This document shows positions 54,032 to 63,103 of a stretch of 64,000 nucleotides of DNA, piece after piece. A program made the translations under genes and the position numbers. Below the pieces are notes generated by a model. That model saw nothing but the letters and a program-made list of their open reading frames with translations. It was not told the origin of the DNA and searched no databases. Source of the stretch: an uncultured Clostridia bacterium. GTDB taxonomy: Bacteria; Bacillota; Clostridia; Oscillospirales; Ruminococcaceae. Within the stretch, counting starts at the first letter, position 1. The number at the start of each line of letters is the position of its first letter. The DNA lies in contig CANRNN010000009.1 in assembly GCA_947632025.1 (NCBI GenBank), positions 1 through 64,000 on the forward strand, given 5' to 3'.

Positions 54032-54766
54032 TCAGCCGTTCCTGTCAAATATCTTTGTGAACAGATTGAGAAAATCATCATACAGCGGCATATAGCTTGT
54101 TCTTATAAGTTCGGCGAATTCGGAATCGCCTGCGACGGCAAGCAGTGGATTTTTCGATCGGTTATCGTAGAAATCGTACATATCATTGAGATAGTCGCGT
54201 GTAAGTCTTGCGTTGTCTAAAGGGCTTGCCTTTCCCGCACCCGAAAGAATACTTTCTGCGTATCCCGAAAGCACTGAAAATCCGTTCGGTCGTGTGTCGA
54301 GCGGCGAAACGGGAACAACAAGGTCATCATAGGAATACGCTCCCAGATAGGCAAGGTCGGCGAGGAAGTTGCAATATTCGGCAGTAGACCTGATTTGCGG
54401 CTGAGTACGCACGCCGCCGTCCACAGGTATATACTCCACGGTATACTGCGTCATATTCGCGAAATCGTGCCGCGAGCGCAGCCACGAAATCTCCTCGTCG
54501 GTAAGCTCGTGCGGCTTGCGCTTATCGGGGTCTATCCCCAATTCCCGCAGTTTTTCGTAGGCTTTTTTGACGGAATTCGCGGACAGTCCCGCCTCGTCCG
54601 TCCACTTATCGGGAGCGTTTTGAAGGAGCGGGTCTGTTTGTTCCTCCGAATCTATCAATCCCGACAGTATCTCGCCGAACGTGCCGCTGTCATTTCGAGA
54701 GCTGCTTCGTCTGACTTGTTCGGCGGCTATCCTGTTTATAAAACCGTTGTTGTGTACTTCGTTCAT
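54032..54766 (-). CDS. Hypothetical protein
   Basis: 244 residues, soluble, no signal peptide. The N-terminal FINRIAAEQVRRSSSRNDSGTFGEIL and the SANSVKKAYEKLRELGIDPDKRKPHELTDEEISWLRSRHDF block look like structured helices; the rest (YCNFLADLAYLGAYSYDDLVVPVSP) has no motif known to me. GGAGG site at proper spacing. Paired with the downstream gene; no function is claimed. Confidence 0.65.
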   Translation of the reverse strand: MNEVHNNGFINRIAAEQVRRSSSRNDSGTFGEILSGLIDSEEQTDPLLQNAPDKWTDEAGLSANSVKKAYEKLRELGIDPDKRKPHELTDEEISWLRSRHDFANMTQYTVEYIPVDGGVRTQPQIRSTAEYCNFLADLAYLGAYSYDDLVVPVSPLDTRPNGFSVLSGYAESILSGAGKASPLDNARLTRDYLNDMYDFYDNRSKNPLLAVAGDSEFAELIRTSYMPLYDDFLNLFTKIFDRNG

Positions 54767-54903
54767 TGTGAAGTCCTCCTTAATAAGTAAAATGAAAATA
54801 GAAAAGCGTCATTGCGAAAATGAAAGAGAACTCCATTTCTCCTTATACATTATATCGTCAGAAAAAAGTAAAACTTTAGCATTTTATCCAAGTTTTTAAA
54901 AAG

Positions 54904-54927
54904 CTCCCCGAAATCGGCTTCGGGGAG
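54904..54927. terminator. Terminator shared by hydrogenase and flanking region
   Basis: CTCCCCGAA / TTCGGGGAG with a 6-base loop and T-runs on both strands (TTTTG to the right, AAAAA to the left). It lies 12 nt after the hydrogenase stop. Confidence 0.8.
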
Positions 54928-54938
54928 TTTTGTGTTAT

Positions 54939-56366
54939 TCAGTTGAGTTTCGCTCCGACCGCGTCGCCTATTGTTTCGTGACCGGATTTAGCGTAGTTGT
55001 CCACCGCGGCTCGACCGTTTGCCTCGCTGTGAGTAAGACACCCCGCGCCGCCTATACAGCCGCCCACGCACGCCATTCCCTCAATGAAATTCGCGTCGAG
55101 CACGTTTTTGGATTTTTTCAGCAATGCCGCACGGCACTCTTCGATACCACTGCACGCTATCGCCTTAAGCTCGAAGCTGTCGAGATTTCTCTCCTTAAGC
55201 CCCTGAGCGACAGCTTCCGACAGTCCGCCGCTGCGTCCGAACACTCTTCCGAAATACGAAGCCCCTCTCATCGGAGTTTCGTCCAGAGCCGTTATTTCTA
55301 TATCTCTTGCGTCAAACAGCGCCTGCAGCTCTTCAAATGTCAGTGCCGCGTCGACATACGGCTTCACCTCGTCAAGCTGTACTTCCATTTTCTTTGAGGT
55401 ACACGGTCCGACAAAAATGATCTTCGAGTCCTCGTATTTTTCCTTGATATACTTCGCGATTGTCGCCATAGGCGAGAGATTTCCCGAAATATGCGGCGCA
55501 AGCTCCGGAAAAGCGGATTTTATGTACTTCACGAACGCGGGACAGCACGAGCTTGTAAGGAAGCCCTTTTCCGCAAGCTCCTCGGATTCTTTCTGCGCGA
55601 CCATATCCGCTCCCAATGCCGCCTCGACGATATTGCCGAAGCCGAGCTTTTCAAGTCCCGTTACCACTTGACCGAGCTTTGCGTACTTGAACTGACTTGC
55701 GACAGCCGGCGCAACTATCGCGTAAAGATTTTTCTTCGGCGTTTTTTTCAGCAGGTCGATAACAGTAAGAATAAACGATTTGTCCATTATTGCGCCGAAC
55801 GGGCATTGATAAACGCACGCGCCGCATTCTATGCACTTTTCGTTGTCGATTTCTGCGGCATTATCCTCGGAAATGGAGATGGCGTTTACCTTGCAGGCGT
55901 TCTGGCAGGGGCGCTTCTGGTTGACGATAGCGGAATACGGGCAGACTTTCGCGCATTGACCGCATTCTACACATTTGGACTTGTCTATGTAGGCGACGTG
56001 TTCGTGGTCGAACGAGATAGCTCCCCGCTTGCATACGTCCTCACAGCGGTGCGCAAGACAACCTCTGCACGAAGCGGAAACCGAATATCCCGCCGCGGGA
56101 CAGCCGTCGCACGCTATCTCGATAACCTCGATGATGTTCGGGTTTTCGGGGTGTCCGCCCATAGCCAGCTTGACACGCTCGGCAAGTATTGCGTGTTCCT
56201 TGTAGACGCAGCAGCGCATGGTCGGGGTTTTTCCGGGGACGATAGTTTTCGGAATGTCGACAATATTTTCCAGCAAAGTATTGTCCCATGCCAGTCGTGC
56301 GACCTCACGCAGCACTTTATAATTCAGGTATTGCACCTTGGTGTCGAATTTTCTGATTCCCGCCAT
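54939..56366 (-). CDS. Monomeric [FeFe]-hydrogenase, group B-like
   Basis: 475 residues. The N-terminal third has clustered cysteines, then two 4Fe-4S ferredoxin motifs (KCVECGQCAKVCPYSAI; KCIECGACVYQCPFGAI). The H-cluster domain keeps all cysteine motifs: TSSCCPAF, VGPCTSKKMEV and GMACVGGCIGGAG. The order and the divergent wording (TSSCCPAF, ACVGGC) fit group B enzymes found in Clostridia rather than the classical CpI type. Probably ferredoxin-linked proton reduction or hydrogen sensing/oxidation; direction unknown. GGAGGTT site; stands alone with its own promoter and terminator. No hyd maturases nearby. Confidence 0.88.
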   Translation of the reverse strand: MAGIRKFDTKVQYLNYKVLREVARLAWDNTLLENIVDIPKTIVPGKTPTMRCCVYKEHAILAERVKLAMGGHPENPNIIEVIEIACDGCPAAGYSVSASCRGCLAHRCEDVCKRGAISFDHEHVAYIDKSKCVECGQCAKVCPYSAIVNQKRPCQNACKVNAISISEDNAAEIDNEKCIECGACVYQCPFGAIMDKSFILTVIDLLKKTPKKNLYAIVAPAVASQFKYAKLGQVVTGLEKLGFGNIVEAALGADMVAQKESEELAEKGFLTSSCCPAFVKYIKSAFPELAPHISGNLSPMATIAKYIKEKYEDSKIIFVGPCTSKKMEVQLDEVKPYVDAALTFEELQALFDARDIEITALDETPMRGASYFGRVFGRSGGLSEAVAQGLKERNLDSFELKAIACSGIEECRAALLKKSKNVLDANFIEGMACVGGCIGGAGCLTHSEANGRAAVDNYAKSGHETIGDAVGAKLN

Positions 56367-56404
56367 AGAATGAACCTCCGTATAATTGCAAATTTACACA
56401 TTAT

Positions 56405-56433
56405 ATTATAAACCATTTTCATCAGTTTGTCAA
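56405..56433 (-). promoter_or_regulatory. Promoter of the hydrogenase gene
   Basis: Minus strand TTGACA, 17-bp spacer, TATAAT. A partial palindrome TTGTG-N7-CACAA at 56463-56479 lies 30 bp upstream of the -35 box and resembles half-sites of the redox repressor Rex, though it is one base shorter than the known consensus. Confidence 0.7.
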
Positions 56434-56522
56434 GTGGCGTATGCTGTGCTGTGAAAGGGACGTTGTGCATAATACACAATTTTATCCGGGAAAATTCATA
56501 TAAATTTACACCTCGAATAAAC

Positions 56523-56551
56523 TTGACAAAGTTTCCTTAATTTGTTATGAT
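56523..56551 (+). promoter_or_regulatory. Promoter of the pectate lyase gene
   Basis: TTGACA, 17-bp spacer, TATGAT. Transcription would give a leader of about 120 nt. Confidence 0.75.
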
Positions 56552-56596
56552 AAAATAGAATAGGGTAGAAGCATTTTCTGTGGGGATTTCTGGGAC

Positions 56597-56679
56597 TGAT
56601 TCTCAGATTTTCTGAAAATGAGAACGATGATCCTCATAAAAGCGAAATGTTTTTCCCGATATTTTTAAGGAGGATCATG
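56597..56679 (+). promoter_or_regulatory. Leader of the pectate lyase gene that can hide its ribosome site
   Basis: ATGATCCTC at 56627-56635 is the exact reverse complement of GAGGATCAT at 56670-56678, which holds the Shine-Dalgarno sequence and the first ATG. Upstream, TTCTCA...TGAGAA (56600-56624) and TCAGA-TTT-TCTGA form a separate small hairpin. The layout suggests translational control; the signal is unknown. Confidence 0.55.
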
Positions 56680-59600
56680 ATGAAGACCAAAAGCATTAAC
56701 AGGGTTATTGCCTTTGTGACGGCGCTGTTTCTTCTGCTGACGTGCTTTGCGTTCAGCCCGATAGTAAACACGCGCGCTCACGCCGCAGGCAGTACCTACG
56801 TTCTTGAGGCTTCCGAGCTTGATAACGTTCAAGATAAGGGAGTTATTAAGGACGGAGAAACCAGAACCGCAGGCACAGATAAGTATTTTACTGTGTACTG
56901 TGGTGCGGACGCAAGATTCGACAAGAGCGAAAAACCGTTTGACGACGGTTACACCGGCGCTCAGAGAATCAACTTCAACGGCGGCGCTGATGCGACTACT
57001 CCTAAGAATGTAGTCGGCTTTACAACAAGCGCGGCGGCTACCATTAAAGTATGGTGGGCTAAAAACGGCGATGATGAACGCCAGATAGCTGTTTTTGACG
57101 CTTCCGGCAATCAGGTAGATGCAACAACAGGTACTGTTGAGAAAAACGCCGCTGCTATTTCTACTCTCAAAGTTGACAAGGCAGGCAAATACTACATAGG
57201 TGGCACTCCCAAGAGCAACTACCTTTTCAAGATTGAAGTGACCGAAGAAGCAGCAGCTCAGACCTTTGAGCTTGACTCCACCGCAAACCTTGCCTCTTTT
57301 AACCAGGGCGATAAGGCAGACGGCGAATCTGAAAAAGCTGGCACGGACGGCTTTTTCACGGTTTATTACAGCGCAAAGACTAAGATCGACAAATCCGAAA
57401 AAACGTTTGATGACGGTTATACCGCTTCTCAGCGTATCAACTTCGGAGGTGCGGGTGATGCGGCTACTCCCAAGAACGTAGTCGGCTTCACTGTAGGCTC
57501 TGCTGCTGAAGTAACGCTATGGTGGGTAAGCAACGGCGACGACCGTCAGATGGCAATTTTCGACAAAGACGGCAAGACTGTTGACATTACCGAGGGCGTT
57601 CATACTAAGAATTCTTTCTTTATTGACAAGTTTACTATTCCCGCTGCAGGTACTTATTACCTCGGCGCGACCAACGGCGGCAACTACATATTCAAAATTC
57701 AGGTAGTCGCGGGCGCGGCTAAGGTAGAGCGCGGCGACTGGAGCAAGGTTGCGGCTCCCGTTATCGCTTCCGCTAAGGACGACGGCGCAGGCAATATGAT
57801 AGTTACCGTTACTGCCGATGTATCCGACAACGGCGGCGATGCAGTGGCTGTTACAATGACCGATTCCAACGGAAACGCGGTCGACACCAAGCGTTCCTCC
57901 GCGACAAAGACTTCTCACGAACTTACATTCACTCCCGACGCTTCGGACGATTATACCTTTAAGGCTACACTTTCCCGCGACGGCGAAACCGACAAGACCT
58001 CCGCTGAGGTCAAGGCTTCTTTCACGCTCCCGCTCGGAAAACCCGCTATCACAAGCGCGACCAGCAAGGGCAACGGCTCTGTAAAGGTCGTATGGACACC
58101 CGTTGACGAGGCTACAGGCTATAATGTATATTACGGCTCGACCAAGGCGGGTACTGCAAAGGCTGATGAAACCACTTTCACCGTAACAGGACTTACTGTA
58201 GGTCAGAAGTATGATTTTACTGTTGAGGCAGTGCGCGACACCGAGGTCGGCGCAAAGTCCGACAAGAAAACCACAGAGGCTACCAAGGACGCACAGACTG
58301 AGTGGGGCTTTATCCGCTACGGTACTTCCACGGACGACAAGAACAACTATGTTGAGGGCGACCTTAACGAAGACGGCAAGATCACTATCGCTTCCACAGG
58401 CGGTAAGGGCAAGTTCCAAGAGGGCAGCAACGACGGTGTAGCGTTCTATTACACGTCCATTCCCTCATCTAAAAACTTCACCATCCGTGCTAAGGTTCAC
58501 GTTGACGAATGGACGCTTTCCAGCGGACAGGAGGGCGTGGGCATCATGGCTATCGACAGCCTGCCCGGAAACGGTTATGGTACGCCTAACTCCACAGACC
58601 TGTTCTGGTCTAATTCCTACAGAGTTGGTATCCAGCGTTTCGCTTACTGGTATGATAAGGAAGCGGGCGTAAATACCGCCGCTGAAAAAATCGGCGATAA
58701 GTATCAGATGAATATCGGTGTCGGTATCCAGACCAAGCTCGGAATGACAAAGGCTAATATCGACGATGTTTACAAATCGGCTAACGGTATTGTTGAATTC
58801 GGTGAGTACGCTCTTGAAACCCTCGCAGCTGACAAGGGACTTGGTGCCGGCACCTATGCCACTATCGGCAACTGCACCAACCCCGCAACATTCAAGAGCC
58901 CCGCTGTAGCAGAGCTTACCGATTTTATCCTTGAGCTTACCAGAAACAACACCGGTTATTTCCTCTCTTACTACACTCCCGATGGCAAACTCGTAAGAAC
59001 TCAGAAATTCTATGACCCGAAGGCTCTCGACCAGCTTGATCCCGACAATGTTTATGTCGGATTTGCTGCTGCGAGAAATATGAAGGCGACAATTTCCGAT
59101 GTAACTCTTACCACTATCGACCCCAAGGACGACAAGCCCGCAGAGGCTAAACCCGCTACTAAGATAACTCCGAAGGTTACTGTCGGTTCTTCAAATGTAG
59201 CTAACTCCGATAAATACCCGCTTCTCGTCAAGGCGAACGTTAAAGGTTCGGCTGACGTTATCGTAGGCGGCAAGACTGTGGCTACCGTTTCCATTGACGG
59301 TACCGACGAGTACGCAAAGACCATAGTTCCTATTTCGGCAGGAACCAACAAGGTTGAAGTAAAGTTCACACCCGATGCTAAACAGGCGCTTCCGGAAAAT
59401 ACTGTTCTTTCTTCGACCGCTCCCATAACCTCAACTATCACTGTTAAGTACGATACTTATCTTGCAAAGCAGAGCAACCTTTATGTTGCTCCCAACGGAA
59501 CAAAGGGCGGCAACGGCTCCAAGGCTCACCCGCTCGACATTTACACCGCTGTAAACCTTGTAAGAGCAGGTCAGACCATCATTCTTATGGAGGGTACTTA

Positions 59601-60777
59601 CAACCTTACTTCTTCCGTATCTATCGAGCGCGGCATCAACGGTACTGCCGAAAATGCTGTTAAGATGATCGCGGATCTTGAAGCAAAGACCCGTCCTGTA
59701 CTTGATTTCGGCGCGAACGCAAATGTTAAAACAGCAGGTCTGCTTGCGGCAGGCGATTACTGGTACTTCTCCGGATTTGATGTTACAAAGTCGCCCGACG
59801 GTGTCCCCGGCGTTATGGTATCGGGCAGCAATTGCACGTTCGACAACATAAAGTCTTATACAAACGGCGACTGCGGTATTTATATCCGCTCTAAGGGCAA
59901 CTCTGCTGATCCTAAGTCCCTCTGGCCCACAAACAACCTCATTCTCAACTGCGAAGCGTTCAACAACGCTGACGCTACGGGTGAGAACGCAGACGGCTTC
60001 GCGGCTAAGTTCTCCGTAGGCGCAGGCAACGTATTCGACGGCTGCGTATCTTACAACAACTGTGACGACGGTTGGGATCTCTACGCAAGAGGCGTAAGCA
60101 TCGAGCCTGTTACTATCAAAAATTGTGTTGCTTACGAAAACGGTCATAATACCGACGGCTCTATCAAGGGCAACGGTAACGGCTTTAAACTCGGCGGCGA
60201 GAATATGCCTGCAGGTCATACCATAATCAACTCTATTGCGTTCAACAATGACGCAAACGGCATTACCTGCAACTCCTGCCCCGATATCAAGATCGAAAAC
60301 TGCACCTCTTATAACAACAAATCTTCCAATGTTACGCTTTACACAGGAAATTCGTCGCTCACGACTAATTTCTCGGTTGACGGCGTCCTCTCATTCAAAG
60401 ATAAGTACACAAGCGAATACGACAGCCTTAAGCCTCAGGTACAGACTCTTGAAAGTCTGATGGCATCTAACAACTTCTACTGGCTCGCAGGCTCTACCGT
60501 AACGGCTGATATGTTCAAGTCGCTGAAATTCGGCGGCAAGATCGCACGCAACGCCGACAACACCATCAATATGGAAGGCTTCCTTGAGCTTACCGACAAG
60601 GCTCCCAAGGATTCCGGCGCTGTTATGGCAGGTACGGCTTCCGCAAACTTCGAGGTAACTCCCGACGAGGAAGTCCCGAACCCCAGAACAGGCGTGGAGA
60701 TAGGCTTCACGATCGCTGTCATCGCACTTGCGGGCGCGGCTGTAGTCGTACTCCTTCTTAAGCGCCGCAAGGTGTAA
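56680..60777 (+). CDS. Secreted, wall- or membrane-anchored pectate lyase (PL9-like) multidomain protein
   Basis: 1365 residues. Order: signal peptide (1 to about 35); two tandem copies of a roughly 115-residue domain (each with FDDGYT-QRINF-GG-DA-TPKNVVGFT-SAA); about two FN3-like domains (to about 540); a laminin-G/CBM-like region (about 545-815); a short beta domain; and a right-handed beta-helix catalytic domain with PL9 signatures (YVAPNGTKGGNGSKAHPL, ENADGFAAKFSVG, NCDDGWDLYA, KGNGNGFKLGGE, where Lys fits the catalytic base and the Asp residues the calcium site). The end has NPRTG, a membrane helix and KRRKV, like a sortase NPxTG signal. Degrades pectin outside the cell. Start ATG 56680 preferred over 56677 on spacing. 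Confidence 0.87.
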   Translation: MKTKSINRVIAFVTALFLLLTCFAFSPIVNTRAHAAGSTYVLEASELDNVQDKGVIKDGETRTAGTDKYFTVYCGADARFDKSEKPFDDGYTGAQRINFNGGADATTPKNVVGFTTSAAATIKVWWAKNGDDERQIAVFDASGNQVDATTGTVEKNAAAISTLKVDKAGKYYIGGTPKSNYLFKIEVTEEAAAQTFELDSTANLASFNQGDKADGESEKAGTDGFFTVYYSAKTKIDKSEKTFDDGYTASQRINFGGAGDAATPKNVVGFTVGSAAEVTLWWVSNGDDRQMAIFDKDGKTVDITEGVHTKNSFFIDKFTIPAAGTYYLGATNGGNYIFKIQVVAGAAKVERGDWSKVAAPVIASAKDDGAGNMIVTVTADVSDNGGDAVAVTMTDSNGNAVDTKRSSATKTSHELTFTPDASDDYTFKATLSRDGETDKTSAEVKASFTLPLGKPAITSATSKGNGSVKVVWTPVDEATGYNVYYGSTKAGTAKADETTFTVTGLTVGQKYDFTVEAVRDTEVGAKSDKKTTEATKDAQTEWGFIRYGTSTDDKNNYVEGDLNEDGKITIASTGGKGKFQEGSNDGVAFYYTSIPSSKNFTIRAKVHVDEWTLSSGQEGVGIMAIDSLPGNGYGTPNSTDLFWSNSYRVGIQRFAYWYDKEAGVNTAAEKIGDKYQMNIGVGIQTKLGMTKANIDDVYKSANGIVEFGEYALETLAADKGLGAGTYATIGNCTNPATFKSPAVAELTDFILELTRNNTGYFLSYYTPDGKLVRTQKFYDPKALDQLDPDNVYVGFAAARNMKATISDVTLTTIDPKDDKPAEAKPATKITPKVTVGSSNVANSDKYPLLVKANVKGSADVIVGGKTVATVSIDGTDEYAKTIVPISAGTNKVEVKFTPDAKQALPENTVLSSTAPITSTITVKYDTYLAKQSNLYVAPNGTKGGNGSKAHPLDIYTAVNLVRAGQTIILMEGTYNLTSSVSIERGINGTAENAVKMIADLEAKTRPVLDFGANANVKTAGLLAAGDYWYFSGFDVTKSPDGVPGVMVSGSNCTFDNIKSYTNGDCGIYIRSKGNSADPKSLWPTNNLILNCEAFNNADATGENADGFAAKFSVGAGNVFDGCVSYNNCDDGWDLYARGVSIEPVTIKNCVAYENGHNTDGSIKGNGNGFKLGGENMPAGHTIINSIAFNNDANGITCNSCPDIKIENCTSYNNKSSNVTLYTGNSSLTTNFSVDGVLSFKDKYTSEYDSLKPQVQTLESLMASNNFYWLAGSTVTADMFKSLKFGGKIARNADNTINMEGFLELTDKAPKDSGAVMAGTASANFEVTPDEEVPNPRTGVEIGFTIAVIALAGAAVVVLLLKRRKV

Positions 60778-60805
60778 TTTCACGCACGGCGTAATTGAAT
60801 AACAG

Positions 60806-60837
60806 AAGCTCCCTCGGCGACGGGGGAGCTTTTTTGT
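60806..60837 (+). terminator. Terminator of the pectate lyase gene
   Basis: AAGCTCCC / GGGAGCTT stem around a G/C-rich loop, followed by TTTTTTG. Confidence 0.8.
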
Positions 60838-60858
60838 GTGGGAGTTTTTAGCGGAATT

Positions 60859-62130
60859 TCAAAGCTTGACGACCTCGAATCTGTTTTGCATAACAAGAAA
60901 ATTCGGTATATAACAGCGGTTGACCGTCCAGTAGGATATGCCCGCAAGGTCGAATTCGTCCACCAGCGCTAGTTTTGCATTAACGCTGCGCGGGTCGTCA
61001 AACCAGACGACATGGCGTGTGCCGTTTTCGTTGTAATAGAAGTAGGGGGTCTGCGTTTTTTCGTCGTAAAGTATCTCGGAGTTTGTGGAAATAGCAAGCT
61101 CTGTCGCGGCAAGGAAACCGATAGAGGAAGCCGGAGTACCTCTTGTAAACGGAAGCGTCCAGTCATAGCCGTAGTTTGGCATTCCCATAAGTATTTTCTC
61201 TGACGGTATCTCGGTTACGGCATAAGACAGCACCTTGCGAACCTCGTCAATAGGCTGAACGGACATCGGCGGTGAATAAGTGTAGCCCCACTCATAAGTC
61301 ATAATTATGACGTAATCGGCGTATTGCCCCTGCGCGGCGTAGTCGTGTGATTCGTACAGAAGTCCCTGCTGGTCGGCACGGTATTTCGGAGCTACAGCCG
61401 TTATAAGAATAACTCCCTTGTCGTGCAGCCGTTCCGATAGCTCCCGAAGAAATTCGTTGTAGCTGTCTTTGTCGTCGGGCGATATGTACTCCATATCAAG
61501 GACAACTCCGTAGTAGCCTTTGGTATCCTGTTCGCGGATTATGGAATTAAGCAGGTTCTCGCGGTATTCGGGCTCGGCGAGGATACCCGAAAGCGTTTCG
61601 GTGGAAAATGTCCCGTCGCTGATGTTCGTCACCACCATCATCGGCATTACTCCGCTGCTTTGAGCCCGATAGATAAGGTTATCGGCATCGGGCGCCGTAA
61701 TATCTCCCGTTTCGGTGATCGAATAGGAAAACGGCGACAGATACGTTAAAAACGGCAGCACACAGTTCAGTGAATTGTCGGTTATCGACGGATAGGCGAA
61801 TCCGTTGACGACAGCGGGACGGCGGGGAATTTCCTCGACCTGCGGGATAGTTATCACCTCTCCGACCTGAAGAGCTATCGGATTTGCGTTGGGATTAGCG
61901 TCGATAAGCGTTTCAAGCGGTATCCCGAATTCCTGAGAAATAGAGTACAGTGTCTGTCCCTCGCGTATGACGTATCTTTGCGAATCCGACATAATGACTA
62001 GATTTTGCCCGACCACGAGAGCATTGGGGTTTCTCAGCATATTGTCTGACGCTATGCGGTTTATCGGAACTCCGAACCGCCGTGATATCTCCGTGAGCGT
62101 ATCGCCCGCCTCAACAGTATAGATGTACAA
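60859..62130 (-). CDS. LysM - GH18 protein, YaaH/SleL type spore cortex hydrolase
   Basis: 423 residues with two N-terminal LysM repeats (YTVEAGDTLTEISRRFGVPINRI...LVVGQNLVI; YVIREGQTLYSISQEFGIPLETL...LQVGEVITI) and a GH18 domain (FLTYLSPFSYSITETGDI, GYYGVVLDMEYISPDDKDSYNEFL holding the catalytic Glu, YVIIMTYEWGYTYSPPMSVQP). This is the layout of spore-associated N-acetylglucosaminidases active on cortex fragments. No signal peptide, as in YaaH. TTG start at 62130, six bases after GGAGGG. Lies directly downstream of an amidase gene. Confidence 0.9.
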   Translation of the reverse strand: MYIYTVEAGDTLTEISRRFGVPINRIASDNMLRNPNALVVGQNLVIMSDSQRYVIREGQTLYSISQEFGIPLETLIDANPNANPIALQVGEVITIPQVEEIPRRPAVVNGFAYPSITDNSLNCVLPFLTYLSPFSYSITETGDITAPDADNLIYRAQSSGVMPMMVVTNISDGTFSTETLSGILAEPEYRENLLNSIIREQDTKGYYGVVLDMEYISPDDKDSYNEFLRELSERLHDKGVILITAVAPKYRADQQGLLYESHDYAAQGQYADYVIIMTYEWGYTYSPPMSVQPIDEVRKVLSYAVTEIPSEKILMGMPNYGYDWTLPFTRGTPASSIGFLAATELAISTNSEILYDEKTQTPYFYYNENGTRHVVWFDDPRSVNAKLALVDEFDLAGISYWTVNRCYIPNFLVMQNRFEVVKL

Positions 62131-62142
62131 TTCTGTCCCTCC

Positions 62143-62649
62143 TTAAAAATCGGTGTTTTTTCTTGCTCCGATAATGTGGAATCCGACCGCGTCAGCGTAA
62201 TTGTACGTTGAAAGGCGGCGGTTTCTGGCGTTGATGGAATGTGCGCAGACGAAGATCTGGCGCGGGTCCGGACCGAAGATCTCAGATATGAAAAGCGTGT
62301 GATAGAATCTTCCGGCAGGATTTACAAGCTGGATAACATCGCCGCGCCGCAGCTCGGAATACGGGGCTTCTTCGCCGTAAACTCCCGTGCCGAGGTTGTT
62401 TATCAGAAATTCACGGAAGAAATTCACGCCTGTCCAAGCGGGAGCGCGGTTGTTGGAGTTTATGTAATACCAGCCCGTTTCGGGAGTGTAGTTCATCACT
62501 CCGCAGCCCGCGTAAAGACATTGTGAAACATAGTTCGTGCAGTCGCCGCCGATATCCTGAAAATCATAGAATCGCGGATTCCTCGCGAACGCCCAGTTCA
62601 GGGCATAACGAACAGCTGCACGACGGTCGTATTCGGTTTCGATAAGCAT
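62143..62649 (-). CDS. Putative amidase domain protein (Amidase_6)
   Basis: 168 residues of a papain-like/NlpC-type fold found in sporulating Firmicutes: YDRRAAVRYALNWAFARNPRFYDFQDIGGDCTNYVSQCLYAGCGVMNY with the catalytic Cys, WYYINSNNRAPAWTGVNFFREFL, and FYHTLFISEIFG with the His. The ATG at 62649 follows AAGGAGG; the 24 residues before it in the ORF track are untranslated. Twelve nt from the LysM-GH18 gene, so the two are probably one cell-wall or spore-cortex unit. Confidence 0.85.
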   Translation of the reverse strand: MLIETEYDRRAAVRYALNWAFARNPRFYDFQDIGGDCTNYVSQCLYAGCGVMNYTPETGWYYINSNNRAPAWTGVNFFREFLINNLGTGVYGEEAPYSELRRGDVIQLVNPAGRFYHTLFISEIFGPDPRQIFVCAHSINARNRRLSTYNYADAVGFHIIGARKNTDF

Positions 62650-62701
62650 AATAAAACCTCCTTTGGAGCAGTATATGCCGAAAGGGGGAATTTGGTCAAA
62701 G

Positions 62702-62731
62702 AAAAACCCCGTATTTATCACGGGGCTTTTT
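62702..62731. terminator. Terminator between the DUF4363 and amidase genes
   Basis: AAAAACCCCGT / ACGGGGCTTTTTT stem and T-run; works on both strands. It ends the DUF421/DUF4363 unit on the minus strand. Confidence 0.85.
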
Positions 62732-63103
62732 TCAGAGTATTTTCCACAGCGACGGAGTCTGCATTTCCTTAAACAGCCGTATCTGAGCCTGCGCCCTGTC
62801 GCAGGACGCGTAAAGTTCGTCGTCCTCGTCCTGTGCGAACGAAACTATTTCCGCTATCGACGAGGTTATTTCCAGTGCCGAGCCAGTGTCCGATATCAAG
62901 ACCGTAAAATCCGTGAAATCGTCCCACATTTCCTGAAGCTCACGCGCCTGCTCGTCACATTTTTCACCGTTCGAGTAAAGCGTTTCCACCTCGTGTATCT
63001 TATCGGAAATTTCGGTCGTGACCTTCGACACATACAGCGCCGCCGCCGTGCTTACCGCCGTCAATATTACAAGTATTACGGCGCTTATGATTATACGCTT
63101 CAT
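62732..63103 (-). CDS. DUF4363 family protein
   Basis: 123 residues: an N-terminal membrane helix (about 4-26) and a helical extracellular part (EISDKIHEVETLYSNGEKCDEQARELQEMWDDF) typical of DUF4363. The start overlaps the stop of the DUF421 gene by 4 nt. DUF421 and DUF4363 genes occur together in spore formers; their role is unknown. Confidence 0.82.
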   Translation of the reverse strand: MKRIIISAVILVILTAVSTAAALYVSKVTTEISDKIHEVETLYSNGEKCDEQARELQEMWDDFTDFTVLISDTGSALEITSSIAEIVSFAQDEDDELYASCDRAQAQIRLFKEMQTPSLWKIL

